DNA of 64,000 nt, taken from NCBI RefSeq assembly GCF_019336435.1, contig NZ_JAHWXQ010000002.1, forward strand, positions 620,001 through 684,000. The letters are read 5' to 3'. This DNA comes from Pontibacter populi (GTDB taxonomy: Bacteria > Bacteroidota > Bacteroidia > Cytophagales > Hymenobacteraceae). Below the pieces are notes generated by a model, which was given only the letters and a program-made list of their open reading frames with translations, was not told the DNA's origin and ran no database searches. Below are positions 8,866 through 17,976 of the stretch, in pieces; the stretch's first letter is position 1, and each line of letters opens with the position of its first letter. The position numbers and the translations under genes were made by a program.

Positions 8866-9873
8866 ATGGAACCTAAGAGATTAAATAAATTTATAAGTGA
8901 CAGCGGTTTTTGCTCCCGTCGCGAAGCAGACCGACTGATTGAAGAAGAACGCGTAACTGTAAACGGCAAACTACCAGCCCCGGGCGTACTGGTAACTCCC
9001 AAAGATAAAGTCAGGATAGACGACCAGATCGTGCGTGTGCGCGAAGAACTGCCTGCTTTCCTGGTGGTTAATAAACCTGCGGGAATGTCTGCCAAATCAG
9101 ACCCTGAGATACGTGACAATGTAGTGAAAGCGATAAACTACCCGGCTTCGCTGGAGCCGGCAGGTTATATGGAACGTGGCCACGAAGGCTTAGTTATACT
9201 CAGCAACGAAACTGAGCTGGTGCGCAAGATCACCCGTTTCGATAACCGTTTCGAGAAAGAGTATATAGTTACGGTAGACAAAATGATCTCGCCTGAGTTT
9301 ATTGCCAGGTTGATAGGCGGCGGCGAGAACGACAAAGGTGAGAAGCTGCAAAAAACCTTTATCTCAAAAGAAGGCTCTACCCGTTTCAGGATCGTGCTTA
9401 CACCTGGTACTAACCATAACATTAAAATGCTTTGCGAAGACCTGGGTTACAAAGTCGTACACTTGCAGCGCATCCGCATCGAAACTATAACACTGGCAAA
9501 GTTGGCAGCAGGCCACTGGCGCACGCTTACTAAAACAGAGGTTGATCTCCTGAGAAGTATTGCTACAGGCAAGGCCCCGAAAGAAGAATTTGGAAGAAGT
9601 CGCGAGTCTAAATATGCCGCTGACAGGCCAGCCAGAAGAGATGGAACGCCACAAACAGCGGGGTCAAATAAAATAAGTAAAGCAGGCACAACACCACGAG
9701 TTGGCAAAAGCAAGCCTAAAGAAAGTAAAGCTGCCAAAGGTGGCGCAGCCAGTGCAAAAGGTGCCCGTGGGGCCAGCCGACCAACTTCATCCAGGCCAGG
9801 CGGACCTGGCAGAAGCAGTTCAGCACAAGGTACCAATCGCAAAAGTACATCAGGCCCGAAACGCGGCAGGTAA
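8866..9873 (+). CDS. RluF-like protein with degenerate active site (probable non-catalytic paralogue)
   Basis: A 335-residue paralogue of the RluF at 3484-4473, aligning almost without gaps for the first 150 residues and sharing the S4 domain (RLNKFISDSGFCSRREAD). The catalytic motif GRLDKDSEGL has become GYMERGHEGL, so D103 is replaced by Glu. The conserved NRQIRRM motif has become NHNIKML, losing its arginines. Both changes affect residues considered essential in pseudouridine synthases, so it probably binds RNA without modifying it. The reading frame is intact and the basic Ser/Lys/Gly-rich tail (about 245-335) is kept, which argues for a retained non-enzymatic role and against decay. A terminator follows immediately. 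Confidence 0.82.
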   Translation: MEPKRLNKFISDSGFCSRREADRLIEEERVTVNGKLPAPGVLVTPKDKVRIDDQIVRVREELPAFLVVNKPAGMSAKSDPEIRDNVVKAINYPASLEPAGYMERGHEGLVILSNETELVRKITRFDNRFEKEYIVTVDKMISPEFIARLIGGGENDKGEKLQKTFISKEGSTRFRIVLTPGTNHNIKMLCEDLGYKVVHLQRIRIETITLAKLAAGHWRTLTKTEVDLLRSIATGKAPKEEFGRSRESKYAADRPARRDGTPQTAGSNKISKAGTTPRVGKSKPKESKAAKGGAASAKGARGASRPTSSRPGGPGRSSSAQGTNRKSTSGPKRGR

Positions 9874-9877
9874 CTAT

Positions 9878-9908
9878 AAAAAAGGTGTGGTTTTAGCCAC
9901 ACCTTTTT
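9878..9908 (+). terminator. Terminator after the RluF-like gene
   Basis: GGTGTGG (9884-9890) pairs with CCACACC (9897-9903). An A run precedes it and five T follow. Confidence 0.85.
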
Positions 9909-9978
9909 AGTTTAAGAGTTTGGGAGTTAGAGAGTTTAAGAGTTAGAAAGTTTAGAAGTTAAAAAGTTAGAAAGTCTG
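9908..9978. repeat. Degenerate simple repeat, (GAGTTAGAAAGTTTA)n-like
   Basis: About 70 bp of imperfect units around AGAGTT and GTTAGAAAG, purine-rich on the plus strand and without coding potential. Confidence 0.6.
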
Positions 9979-10037
9979 AATTTCAAATGCGACACAAACT
10001 ATAGTTGTTTATGGAAAATGAATTCAGAATTCATAAC

Positions 10038-10889
10038 CTATTTCCAAACGCCCATTTTGCCTGCCTGGTAATCCCGGAAAGCTTCGTGAATTTCTTCTTC
10101 AGTATTCATTACGAATGGCCCGTGTGATACAACCGGCTCGTTAAACGGTTTGGCGTGGCCGAGTAAAATATAGCTGTCCTCTGAAGCTTCTATACTCAGT
10201 TCTTCGCCATCATTAGCAAATTCCACAAGGTTAAGTTTGTCAGCTGTTTGGCCGTTAACTTTTATACTTCCTCGCACTACATAAAAGAATATATTTCTGT
10301 CTGAAGCTATAGTTGTAGATAAGCTACCGCCAGCCAGTAGTTCTATACTTGCCATGTGTATATTGCTCAGCGACGGAACAGGTCCTTTTGTATCACCCCA
10401 ACTACCAGAGATCACATTCACCTTAACCTTGCCGTTATCTTCTGAAACAACCGGGATTTCAGTTTTCTGTAGCCCGATATAGTTTGGCTTAGCCATTTTG
10501 TGTTTGGCCGGAAGGTTAAACCATAGTTGCAGTATCTCCAGCGGGCCTCCCTCCTTTTTAAATTTTTCAGAAGATACTTCGGCGTGTATCAACCCGGATC
10601 CGGCTGTCATCCACTGCACGCCACCGGCTTCTATAACATCCTGCCCGCCGCCGGTATCCTGGTGCATAATATCGCCATCCAGGATAAAAGTCAGCGTTTC
10701 GAAACCACGATGCGGATGTGGACCAAAAGGTAGCCCATTATTGCCGGGCTTATACACCTGCGGGCCATGATGGTTCAGGAAAAGGAACGGATCGATATAG
10801 TCTACTTCGTGGGTTGGCAGCGCACGGTACGTTACCAGGTCACCCATCGGGGCATGCACTGCTTTATGTATCTTTTTGATCTTTCTCAT
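10038..10889 (-). CDS. Pirin family protein (bicupin, quercetinase-like)
   Basis: A 283-residue protein of two cupin domains. The metal ligands of the N-terminal cupin are present: H58 and H60 in GPHPHRGFET, and H102 and E104 in GLIHAEVS, the same pattern as human pirin and E. coli YhhW. Family members bind Fe(II); some have quercetin 2,3-dioxygenase activity and others act as redox-sensing cofactors, so the substrate is uncertain. The C-terminal cupin (about 180-270) lacks metal ligands, as usual. The first gene of a minus-strand series that includes two other small-molecule or stress enzymes, although each has its own intergenic gap. Confidence 0.88.
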   Translation of the reverse strand: MRKIKKIHKAVHAPMGDLVTYRALPTHEVDYIDPFLFLNHHGPQVYKPGNNGLPFGPHPHRGFETLTFILDGDIMHQDTGGGQDVIEAGGVQWMTAGSGLIHAEVSSEKFKKEGGPLEILQLWFNLPAKHKMAKPNYIGLQKTEIPVVSEDNGKVKVNVISGSWGDTKGPVPSLSNIHMASIELLAGGSLSTTIASDRNIFFYVVRGSIKVNGQTADKLNLVEFANDGEELSIEASEDSYILLGHAKPFNEPVVSHGPFVMNTEEEIHEAFRDYQAGKMGVWK

Positions 10890-10906
10890 GTTAGCTGATT
10901 TACGCT

Positions 10907-10914
10907 TAAATGTA
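10907..10914 (-). promoter_or_regulatory. Near-consensus -7 box for the pirin gene
   Basis: TACATTTA on the minus strand differs from TAnnTTTG only at the last base, and lies about 18 nt before the start codon. Confidence 0.35.
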
Positions 10915-11072
10915 GGTACATAAAAATAAGCATATTCTTTAAGACTACTATTTCTGAACTATAAATTCTCACCTGAGCACCACTCTTATTTAACATAAAA
11001 ATCCCACCAAACTATAATAGTTAGCCTGATGGGATCTTTCGCTACACTGATAATATAGTATACGGGTATAGT

Positions 11073-11771
11073 TTACTTCGCGCTAACGTGGCGTTCCTGC
11101 AGCATTTTAAGTAGTTGTTCTGCAGCCGGCTCCGACGAAGCAGGGTTCTGTCCAGTTATCAGCAGGCCATCGGTCACCACATAAGGTTTCCAGTCATCGG
11201 CTTTACTATAGTTGCCGCCCAGTTCTTTCAACTTATCTTCCACCAAAAAAGGAACAATATCGGTCAGTTGCACGGCATCTTCTTCGGAATTGGTAAAGCC
11301 GGCTACTTTTTTGCCTTTCACCAGCGGTTCGCCGTTCTGTGTTTTTACGCCTGTTAATACAGCAGGTGCATGGCAAACGGCAGCTACCGGTTTCTCCTGG
11401 CGCACAAAGTCTTCTATCAGCTTAATGGAGTCCTTGTTTGTAGCTAAGTCCCATAACGGACCATGACCGCCCGGGTAGAAAACAGCATCATAATCTTTGG
11501 CATTTACCTCACTCAGCTTGTGTGTACGCGATAGCTTGTGCTGCAGGTCTTCGTCTTCGTAAAAACGCTTGGTAGCAGGAGTCTGCGCATCGGGCTCGGT
11601 GCTTTTCGGGTCGATGGGTGGTTGTCCGCCTTTGGGAGAGGCAATATCAATTTTAACGCCTTCGTCGGAAAGAGTGTAATAAGGAGCAGCAAATTCTTCT
11701 ACCCAGAAACCGGTTTTTTTGCCGGTGTCGCCAAGTTTGTCATGCGATGTGAGAACGAATAATACTTTCAT
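11073..11771 (-). CDS. DJ-1/PfpI superfamily protein, Hsp31/glyoxalase III-like
   Basis: A 232-residue type 1 glutamine amidotransferase-like protein. The nucleophile elbow is AAVCHAP with C133 followed by H134; a Glu at 25 or 26 in FWVEEFAAPYY fits the Glu-Cys-His triad of Hsp31-type glyoxalase III, which converts methylglyoxal to lactate without glutathione. FYPGGHGPLWDL (98-109) is the conserved loop before the elbow. No signal peptide, so cytoplasmic. Neighbours are pirin and an SDR on the same strand, separated by about 180 and 140 nt, so co-transcription is not assured. Whether the activity is glyoxalase, chaperone or deglycase cannot be decided from sequence. Confidence 0.85.
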   Translation of the reverse strand: MKVLFVLTSHDKLGDTGKKTGFWVEEFAAPYYTLSDEGVKIDIASPKGGQPPIDPKSTEPDAQTPATKRFYEDEDLQHKLSRTHKLSEVNAKDYDAVFYPGGHGPLWDLATNKDSIKLIEDFVRQEKPVAAVCHAPAVLTGVKTQNGEPLVKGKKVAGFTNSEEDAVQLTDIVPFLVEDKLKELGGNYSKADDWKPYVVTDGLLITGQNPASSEPAAEQLLKMLQERHVSAK

Positions 11772-11910
11772 AGCTTATAGTTTTAAGTTGGTTTCTTAAT
11801 CAGATTATCTCCTAACTTAACCTCTGAGCTGCAGATATGTTCAGACGGCTTTCGGGAGATCTATAGATATGCTGCCTTGTTTTATAATTGCCATGTAGTG
11901 TTCTATAGAA

Positions 11911-12747
11911 CTATACATCAAAAGAAGTATGGGCAGCGATTGATTCCCAGCTTTTAATATCCTCTTCTACCTGCTCCAGCTTTTTACGCACAGCGGTAAT
12001 GGCGGTGCTGCCAAGTGGCAGGCGTAAAGGTGGGTTCTCAGCATTCACAACCTGCATTATAACCTGCGCTGCTTTCTGAGGATCGCCTTCCTGCTGGCCT
12101 GCGTAGCCTAAAATATTGTTTTTGAAGATACGAGCCGTAGCTTCATATTCGGGCATTTCCTGTTTGGCTGCTTTTATGCTCGTGCCTGCAAAATTTGTGC
12201 GGAAAGGCCCCGGCTCAACTATAGTTACCTTAATACCTAACGGAGCAACTTCCAGGGCAAGTGCTTCGCTCATGCCTTCTAAAGCAAACTTACTTGCATT
12301 ATAAACGCCAAACCCGGCTGTAGCCCTGAAACCAGCTGCCGACGACATTTGGATGATCCGGCCACTCCCCTGTTTCCGCATATAAGGTAAAACGGCCTGC
12401 GTAACCTGTAGCGCCCCGAAGAAATTGGTTTCCATCACTTCCCGGTAATCTTTTATAGTTGCTTCTTCCACGGCACCCAGAAACCCAAAACCGGCATTGT
12501 TTACCAGCACATCCAGCCTTCCGAAGTGGTTAAAAGCGGCTTCTATAGTTGCCTTCACACCATCCGGGTTGGTAACATCCATCAGGTAAGCAAAGGTATT
12601 GCCCACCGATATGTTGTTAAACTCCTCCAACAGACATTGTTGGCGCACTGTTCCAATTACCTTGTCGCCGTTGCGTGCAACTTCTTCGGCCAGTGTTCGG
12701 CCAAACCCACTGGATAATCCTGTTATAAACCAGACTTTCTCGCTCAT
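11911..12747 (-). CDS. Short-chain dehydrogenase/reductase (classical SDR)
   Basis: A 278-residue Rossmann enzyme. The cofactor motif TGLSSGFG (about 9-16), NNAG (83-86), the catalytic Ser in MSSAAG (about 135) and Y149-x3-K153 (YNASK) are all present. The text FATIKDYREVMETNFFGALQVTQAVLP-type region and the C-terminal extension place it with SDRs annotated as oxidoreductases acting on ketones or aldehydes. Cytoplasmic. Substrate unknown. Confidence 0.87.
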   Translation of the reverse strand: MSEKVWFITGLSSGFGRTLAEEVARNGDKVIGTVRQQCLLEEFNNISVGNTFAYLMDVTNPDGVKATIEAAFNHFGRLDVLVNNAGFGFLGAVEEATIKDYREVMETNFFGALQVTQAVLPYMRKQGSGRIIQMSSAAGFRATAGFGVYNASKFALEGMSEALALEVAPLGIKVTIVEPGPFRTNFAGTSIKAAKQEMPEYEATARIFKNNILGYAGQQEGDPQKAAQVIMQVVNAENPPLRLPLGSTAITAVRKKLEQVEEDIKSWESIAAHTSFDV

Positions 12748-12844
12748 AATTGATCAATTTTATACTTCTGCAAACTATAGCTATACGGGAAGTTTTGCCA
12801 TTAGAATACCTACTATTTCTAATCAACCGGAAAAGCCTGGTCAT

Positions 12845-12888
12845 AAAAAAACAGAGCCAGCTTTACATAAAGCTGGCTCTGTTCTGTA
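12845..12888 (-). terminator. Terminator after the TonB receptor gene
   Basis: A 14-bp stem (12851-12864 with 12869-12882) has a 4-nt loop and, on the minus strand, is followed by six T. It lies 20 nt beyond the receptor stop codon. Confidence 0.88.
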
Positions 12889-12902
12889 ACTGTAACTATA
12901 GT

Positions 12903-15356
12903 TTAGAATTTATATGATACAGTAGAAACAAACTGGCGTGGTGGAATCGGGTTCACGCTATAGTTCTCGTGCACGTAGTAATTAAGCTCGTTTGTGATGT
13001 TTGAAAGCTTGCCAAGCAACGATAGTTTTTTGTATGTATAACCCAGCGATACATCAAACGTTGTGAAGCCATCTACTTTAAACAGGCGCTCGTTCAGCGA
13101 TCTTGTTTCTGTACCATCATCATTCTTTTTAACAACATGTGTGGTGTTCCAGCCGGCATTTCGCTCTCCGGTGTAGAAGCCAGATAAGCCAACTTTAAGG
13201 CCTTTAAGTGCTGTACTCTGTAGCGTATAAAATACTGATCCATTTGCAGTGTGCGCCGGGCTGCTAACCAGTCTTTCACCTTCTAAATAGCTGCCATTCA
13301 AACCTGATGTCTTAGAATAACGCATGTCGTTGTAGCTATAGCCTGCCAGGAAAGTCAGGCCGTTATCCAGTGTACCGTTCAGGTCAAGTTCTACGCCATC
13401 GCTGGTAGTTTCGCCGGTTAGTTCTTTAATGTTAGCATCGCTGTTTACAGTACCATCTGCTTTAAACTGGGCCATCTGCGCCAGGTTGCTGTTCTTAATT
13501 CTGTAAACTGTAACGTTTGCTGATAATTTGTCCTGAAACAGGTCTGTTTTGATGCCTGCCTCATACTGATCTATGATAGAAGCCTGAATTGCCTGGCCGT
13601 TTACATCAGTACCTGTGTTTGGCGTAAAGTTGTTGGAATAGCTGGAGAATATAGAGATAAAGGAAACCGGCTGGTAAACAAGACCTATACGTGGCGAAAA
13701 GGCTCTGTCGTATTTGGTTTTGGTATTCGAAGCAGGTGCTTTCGTATCTGTTTCAAAGCTATACACATCAGCTACCGGTACGCGTTGTACCGACCAGCGA
13801 ATTCCACCTAACACTTTGAATTTCTCAGAAAGACTAAACAGGTTCTGAGCATAAAAACCGATGCGTTGTGTTGGTACTTCAGAGCGGGTTGACATGTTGG
13901 TTACCGGTTCATCGGTACGGGCTGTGAACTTACCAGGGTTTAGGATATTTATACTATCGTAAACACCACTCTTATCCAGGGATTCTATTTTAAATACATG
14001 GCTGATGTTCTTGTACTGTTCAGCGTCGACGCCTACTAAAAGCTGGTGTCTTATACTTCCTATTTTGAAATCTCCGTTCAGGTTTACTTGTCCTGTATAA
14101 TAATCCTCGCCTATTTTAGAACGTGTAAGTTTACGTCCCCAATCGCCATCAGCATCAGCCTGAATACGCTCTGTTGAGAAATAATTTCTGTCGAAAGCCT
14201 GGTAAGAACCTACTACATTCAGTTTCCAGGTATCGTTAAAAGTATGGTTTATAGTTGCTGTGGTAGTAGCTTGCTCTACTTCGTTATAAGCCCACGGCGT
14301 GTTAAAGAAAGCGGATCTGGAGATATCTTTTGAAATGGTTTTGCCATCCAACGTACCGATACCAAAGTCAGGTGTAAAGTCGTGCGTCATATAATCGCCT
14401 TGTACTAAAATCTCAGTTTTAGCACCTAGTTTGTAAAGCAACGATGGGTTTACATAAAAGCGCTCAGACTCCACGCTATTGCGGTAGCTTTCGGCATTTT
14501 CGTAAGTACCCACTACCCGGAAGGCAAGGTTCTTTGTGATCGGGCCATATACATCGGCCATGGGTTTATATAAATTATAGCTGCCCACGCGCATCGATAC
14601 TTCTCCGCCATAGTTGAATTTAGGCTGTTTGGTAACCATGTTTATCACGGCGCCACTGCTCACGTTACCATATAATAAGGCAGCACTACCTTTAAGTACT
14701 TCTACCCTCTCCAGTGTGCTGGCTTCCGGTATTACGGCAGAGTTAGAGCGCGCTCCGTTTTTCATGATGTTGTTGGCACCCAGGTTATATCCGCGGGCAA
14801 AAAACGTTTCGGAAGTAGAGCCGCGGGTAGTTCCCAACGACACACCATTCACGTTTTTGATCACATCACTCAGTTTCGAAGCCTGCTGGTTTGCAATCAC
14901 TTCGCTTCCAATTACAGCCATACTTTGTGGCATATCGATCGGGTTAATGGCGATCTTACCCATCTCTACGGGCTTGCGGTTTATACTTCTGGCACCAGTC
15001 ACTACTACTTCCGATAACTGGGCTGCACTCTCGTTCAGGGTAAAATCGATACGGGTAGTTTTGTCGAGTTCTACCGTTACAGATGTTTCTCGTGGCTCCA
15101 GGCCAACAGATGAACAACGTAAGGCATAAGTGCCGGGCTTAATGCCGCTAATGGTAAAACTCCCATCTTCCGCAGTAACAGTGCCTCTATTAATTTCAGG
15201 CAAAGCTATAGTTACAAAAGATGCAGGCTGCCCATCGCTGGTCGTTACTTTTCCTGAAATACTTCCTGTTTTTCCGGCTGTATCCGCAGCAGCTGATAAA
15301 GCAACATGCAGCAAGACAAAGCAAACTAGCCACTTAAGTTTATAGATATATTGCAT
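12903..15356 (-). CDS. TonB-dependent siderophore receptor with N-terminal CarboxypepD-reg-like domain
   Basis: An 817-residue outer membrane receptor. A signal peptide (1 to about 24) is followed by a beta-sandwich regulatory-like domain (about 30-108, SGKVTTSDGQP), typical of Bacteroidota receptors. The plug (about 130-245) contains MPQSMAVIGSEVI and LSDVIKNVNGV, the signature of the siderophore-receptor subfamily, and ends with LERVEVLKGSAALLYG. The barrel runs to a C-terminal Phe (VSTVSYKF), the usual BamA recognition end. It probably imports ferric siderophores of the hydroxamate or catecholate kind; no transport or biosynthesis genes are nearby. A possible Fur half-site lies upstream near 15458. 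Confidence 0.9.
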   Translation of the reverse strand: MQYIYKLKWLVCFVLLHVALSAAADTAGKTGSISGKVTTSDGQPASFVTIALPEINRGTVTAEDGSFTISGIKPGTYALRCSSVGLEPRETSVTVELDKTTRIDFTLNESAAQLSEVVVTGARSINRKPVEMGKIAINPIDMPQSMAVIGSEVIANQQASKLSDVIKNVNGVSLGTTRGSTSETFFARGYNLGANNIMKNGARSNSAVIPEASTLERVEVLKGSAALLYGNVSSGAVINMVTKQPKFNYGGEVSMRVGSYNLYKPMADVYGPITKNLAFRVVGTYENAESYRNSVESERFYVNPSLLYKLGAKTEILVQGDYMTHDFTPDFGIGTLDGKTISKDISRSAFFNTPWAYNEVEQATTTATINHTFNDTWKLNVVGSYQAFDRNYFSTERIQADADGDWGRKLTRSKIGEDYYTGQVNLNGDFKIGSIRHQLLVGVDAEQYKNISHVFKIESLDKSGVYDSINILNPGKFTARTDEPVTNMSTRSEVPTQRIGFYAQNLFSLSEKFKVLGGIRWSVQRVPVADVYSFETDTKAPASNTKTKYDRAFSPRIGLVYQPVSFISIFSSYSNNFTPNTGTDVNGQAIQASIIDQYEAGIKTDLFQDKLSANVTVYRIKNSNLAQMAQFKADGTVNSDANIKELTGETTSDGVELDLNGTLDNGLTFLAGYSYNDMRYSKTSGLNGSYLEGERLVSSPAHTANGSVFYTLQSTALKGLKVGLSGFYTGERNAGWNTTHVVKKNDDGTETRSLNERLFKVDGFTTFDVSLGYTYKKLSLLGKLSNITNELNYYVHENYSVNPIPPRQFVSTVSYKF

Positions 15357-15457
15357 ATAGATAGTTTGTTTATTTAGACTAATTTTAAATAGCGTGACAA
15401 AACAAGCAACTATTTAGATTTATTCCAAATAAAAATAACAACATTTTACACAGGCAT

Positions 15458-15472
15458 TGATAATCAATTATT
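15458..15472. promoter_or_regulatory. Possible Fur-like operator upstream of the siderophore receptor
   Basis: TGATAATCAATTATT has one perfect 7-nt Fur half-site (TGATAAT) and a poor second half. It is about 100 nt upstream of the receptor start codon. Iron control is expected for such receptors but the site is weak. Confidence 0.25.
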
Positions 15473-15529
15473 TATAACAGATTTTTATTTGATTCTAACG
15501 ACTAGATTAACTTTCTGCTTGAGAGATTA

Positions 15530-15933
15530 TCAGTATTCTATGACTACCCCTTGGCATATTACTCTATTATTGGTGACTCTTTTGCCATATAAGCGGACTC
15601 CATTACATACCACGAGCCTTGTTCAGGAGTTGTAACACTTCTTTAAACATCCCAACCTGGCTACTAAATTCTTTCTGAAGTATAATGCTGCCGCGGGCAT
15701 CCATAAGTTGTATGGTTACATCTGTCCGGTCGGGAAGTTCTACTTCCAGGTTCAGTTTATCTTTTGTCGTGTTCGGGATACTATCTCGGAATAATGTTCA
15801 CACTCTCCTGACCGACAATTGCTAATGGCGGTGCTCACTAGATTTCTGTATGTTGGGCAACAGCAGGACCGGTCAACATTACACTAAAAGTAACGAGCCA
15901 GAATAACTTTCCAATTTGCCGGTTTAGCGTCAT
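15530..15933 (-). pseudogene. Decayed gene for a small T9SS-sorted secreted protein
   Basis: From ATG at 15933 a frame gives MTLNRQIGKLFWLVTFSV plus a cleavage region ending in PAVAQ, a clear signal peptide, but stops after 31 residues (TAG at 15838-15840). Beyond the stop, the same frame reads LAIVGQESVNIIP, and a shifted frame then reads SIPNTTKDKLNLEVELPD, VTIQLMDARGSIILQKEF and LQLLNKARGM before a stop at 15603. This is a type A T9SS sorting domain (PNTTxDKLxLEVELP, DARGxIILQ). A third frame (NGVRLYGKRVTNNRVICQ) supplies the usual last strand and ends near 15530. At least two in-frame stops and two frameshifts make it a pseudogene. Sequencing error could explain one frameshift but not all lesions. 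Confidence 0.75.
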
Positions 15934-16032
15934 TTTCACCCAATCATGATGACCGCTTATTTCAGATCGGGCTTAACTGTTTCAAGTAAATATTCCACCA
16001 ACTATAGTTGAATATCTCTGCCGGTTTATCGT

Positions 16033-16040
16033 TAAATTTG
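16033..16040 (+). promoter_or_regulatory. -7 promoter box for dinB
   Basis: TAAATTTG is a perfect TAnnTTTG match. Transcription would start near 16047, about 23 nt before the TTG start codon. Confidence 0.55.
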
Positions 16041-16069
16041 CACTTACACTTCAGTTATAGTATATCTTT

Positions 16070-17152
16070 TTGAGCCAGCCTATCCGCAAGATTATTCACA
16101 TTGATATGGACGCTTTTTTTGCGTCGGTGGAGCAGCGCGATAACCCGGAGCTGCGCGGTAAACCCGTAGCTGTTGGTGGCTCACGGGCCAGAGGTGTAGT
16201 CGCCGCGGCCAGCTACGAAGCTCGTAAATATGGGGTACACTCTGCCCTGGCCTCCAAAATTGCAGCCCAGCGTTGTCCGCACCTCATCTTTGTAAAAGCC
16301 CGGTTTGATGTGTACAGTGCCGTTTCGCGCCAGATCAGGGAAATTTTCTTTGCCTATACCGATTTGGTAGAGCCGCTTTCGCTGGATGAAGCGTACCTGG
16401 ATGTAACAGAAAATAAGATCGGAATGCCCTCAGCAACCATTATCGCCAACCAGATCAGGCAGCGCATTTTTGAGGAGACAGGCCTTACAGCTTCGGCGGG
16501 GGTTTCTTACAATAAATTCCTGGCCAAGATCGCTTCGGATATGAACAAGCCCAATGGTTTTACACTCATCACTCCGGATAAAGCAGAAGACCTTGTTGCA
16601 AGTTTGGATATCGGCAAGTTCCATGGCATTGGGAAGGTAACGGCAGCTAAAATGCAAAGTATGGGCATTATAACCGGTGCCGACCTGCGCGAGCGCTCCG
16701 AAGCAGAACTGATCCGGAACTTTGGCAAGGTAGGCAGCTACTACTACCGCATTGCCCGTGCCCAGGACGACCGCGACGTACAGCCCCACCGCATCCGCAA
16801 ATCCATAGGTTCAGAACGTACTTTCGAGGCCGACATTGCCGAAGAAGAAGCTATGCTAGAGCACTTGCTTTACTTATCTAAAGAAGTAGCCCAGGATATG
16901 GAACGTCTGAAAGCGACAGCTAAAACGATAACGCTTAAGATCAAATACTTTGATTTTACTTTGAATACCCGCAGCAAGACTTTCCTAAGTGAGTTCAGCT
17001 CAGAAGACGCGATTTATACTGTAGCCCGCGACCTGCTACGTACACCACAATTGCCACAGTTCCCGGTTCGCTTGCTGGGCATTTCAGCCAGTTCACTCCT
17101 ATACCAACACGACCGCCTGCAGGAAGGCTACCAGTTTACTCTGGAGTTTTGA
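16070..17152 (+). CDS. dinB: DNA polymerase IV (Y-family translesion polymerase)
   Basis: A 360-residue polymerase. The catalytic carboxylates are D12 (HIDMDAFFASVEQ) and D106-E107 (PLSLDEAYLD), with F17 as the probable steric gate. The fingers motif AASYEARKYGV and the thumb segment KFHGIGKVTAAKM (helix-hairpin-helix) are present. Translation appears to start at TTG 16070, since no in-frame ATG precedes the catalytic Asp in the right place. It bypasses damaged template bases with low fidelity during stress. A canonical QLxLF clamp-binding motif is not obvious at the C-terminus, which ends FTLEF. No LexA box was recognised upstream. Confidence 0.93.
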   Translation: MSQPIRKIIHIDMDAFFASVEQRDNPELRGKPVAVGGSRARGVVAAASYEARKYGVHSALASKIAAQRCPHLIFVKARFDVYSAVSRQIREIFFAYTDLVEPLSLDEAYLDVTENKIGMPSATIIANQIRQRIFEETGLTASAGVSYNKFLAKIASDMNKPNGFTLITPDKAEDLVASLDIGKFHGIGKVTAAKMQSMGIITGADLRERSEAELIRNFGKVGSYYYRIARAQDDRDVQPHRIRKSIGSERTFEADIAEEEAMLEHLLYLSKEVAQDMERLKATAKTITLKIKYFDFTLNTRSKTFLSEFSSEDAIYTVARDLLRTPQLPQFPVRLLGISASSLLYQHDRLQEGYQFTLEF

Positions 17153-17213
17153 GGCAAGAGTAACAAGGTCTTTGAGATTGAAATAATTATAGTTCTATGG
17201 TTAGTATTTAACC

Positions 17214-17745
17214 CACCCCTACCCCTCCCGAGAGGGGAATTCCGGCTACTGCCATAATTTGGTTATCAAGTTCCATAGTTATCGCTTTAACACCCCTGTA
17301 GTCCCCTCAAGGGGACAATTCTTACATTACGATAGTTTGAGTTATAGTTTTATAGTTTAAGTCCACGAACAGGACAGGTTTACCTGTCCCTTCGAAACTA
17401 TCACCATGATAAATCTCGAAGCGAGCAGGTTCAAACTATAGATGCTGGTAGCTATGCGAAATATCACAGTCTTTGGGTTGAGCGCCTTTGCTTTGTTGCA
17501 GTGCCTTTAGGCAACCCGAGCAGAGCGAGGGAAGCAAGAAAGCAGCAGCGCGATGCCCGAAGACGGGGCCTCCCGGCCGTGAGGGCACCAAAGTAAACTA
17601 TAGAAAGATAGGCAAGTAGAGCTCCCAGGATAAGTGTTTAATTGAAAGTATAGCTTGGTTCAGGTTGTAACTATAGTTAGATATAGCACTGTAGCTTCTC
17701 AAACTATAAGCTGAAATAGATTTCTCTCTTCGTTCGAAATGACAC
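17214..17745 (+). repeat. Composite hairpin-rich intergenic element, copy A
   Basis: Modules in order: CCCCTCCCGAGAGGGG hairpin (about 17221-17236), CCCCTCAAGGGG (about 17303-17314), the palindrome GGACAGGTTTACCTGTCC (about 17374-17391), the structured 123-bp core (17471-17593), GAGCTCCCAGGAT (about 17620), GCTTGGTTCAGGTTG (about 17654) and a GATTTCTC...GAAATGAC hairpin (about 17719-17743). Copies B and C have the same order, apart from the CCCCTCAAGGGG module, which is not seen in them. Confidence 0.75.
17471..17593 (+). repeat. Structured core of composite element, copy A
   Basis: It begins CTTTGG and ends CCAAAG, which pair as an outer stem. Inside are a TGCC-tetraloop-GGCA hairpin (loop TTTA here) and a segment containing GGCCTCCCGGCC within flanking TGCCC/GGGCA. 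The final 40 bp or so are identical to the other two copies. Confidence 0.7.
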
Positions 17746-17976
17746 AAGTATAAATATAGGATGTATACAATCACTCGACAATGCATTATAACAAGGGCTG
17801 TAAATGGAATCCATTTTCTTTAATAATCTTTAATAACAGAAATTAAACCATTATACTAATTTCCAGTCTTAACAACAGCCACAGGTACTATTGCCATTCT
17901 TTAAGACTTTCCTATCTTTAAGAAAAAACACAGCTCCTGAGCTACTAACCCAATCTAACTAACTTATTTCTAACAC

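Larger units (their letters stand above)
17153..17976. other. 824-bp non-coding region filled with repeat modules
   Basis: It holds composite element copy A (17214-17745) and AT-rich sequence leading to the metalloprotease. A weak promoter-like TATCTTTA lies at 17913-17920. No credible ORF is present; the 62-codon frame on the minus strand at 17598-17786 runs through repeat modules. Confidence 0.7.

Noticed and set aside
9447..9902. 151-codon Leu/Pro-rich antisense frame
   Set aside because: It is the complement of the Ser/Lys/Gly-rich tail of the RluF-like protein.
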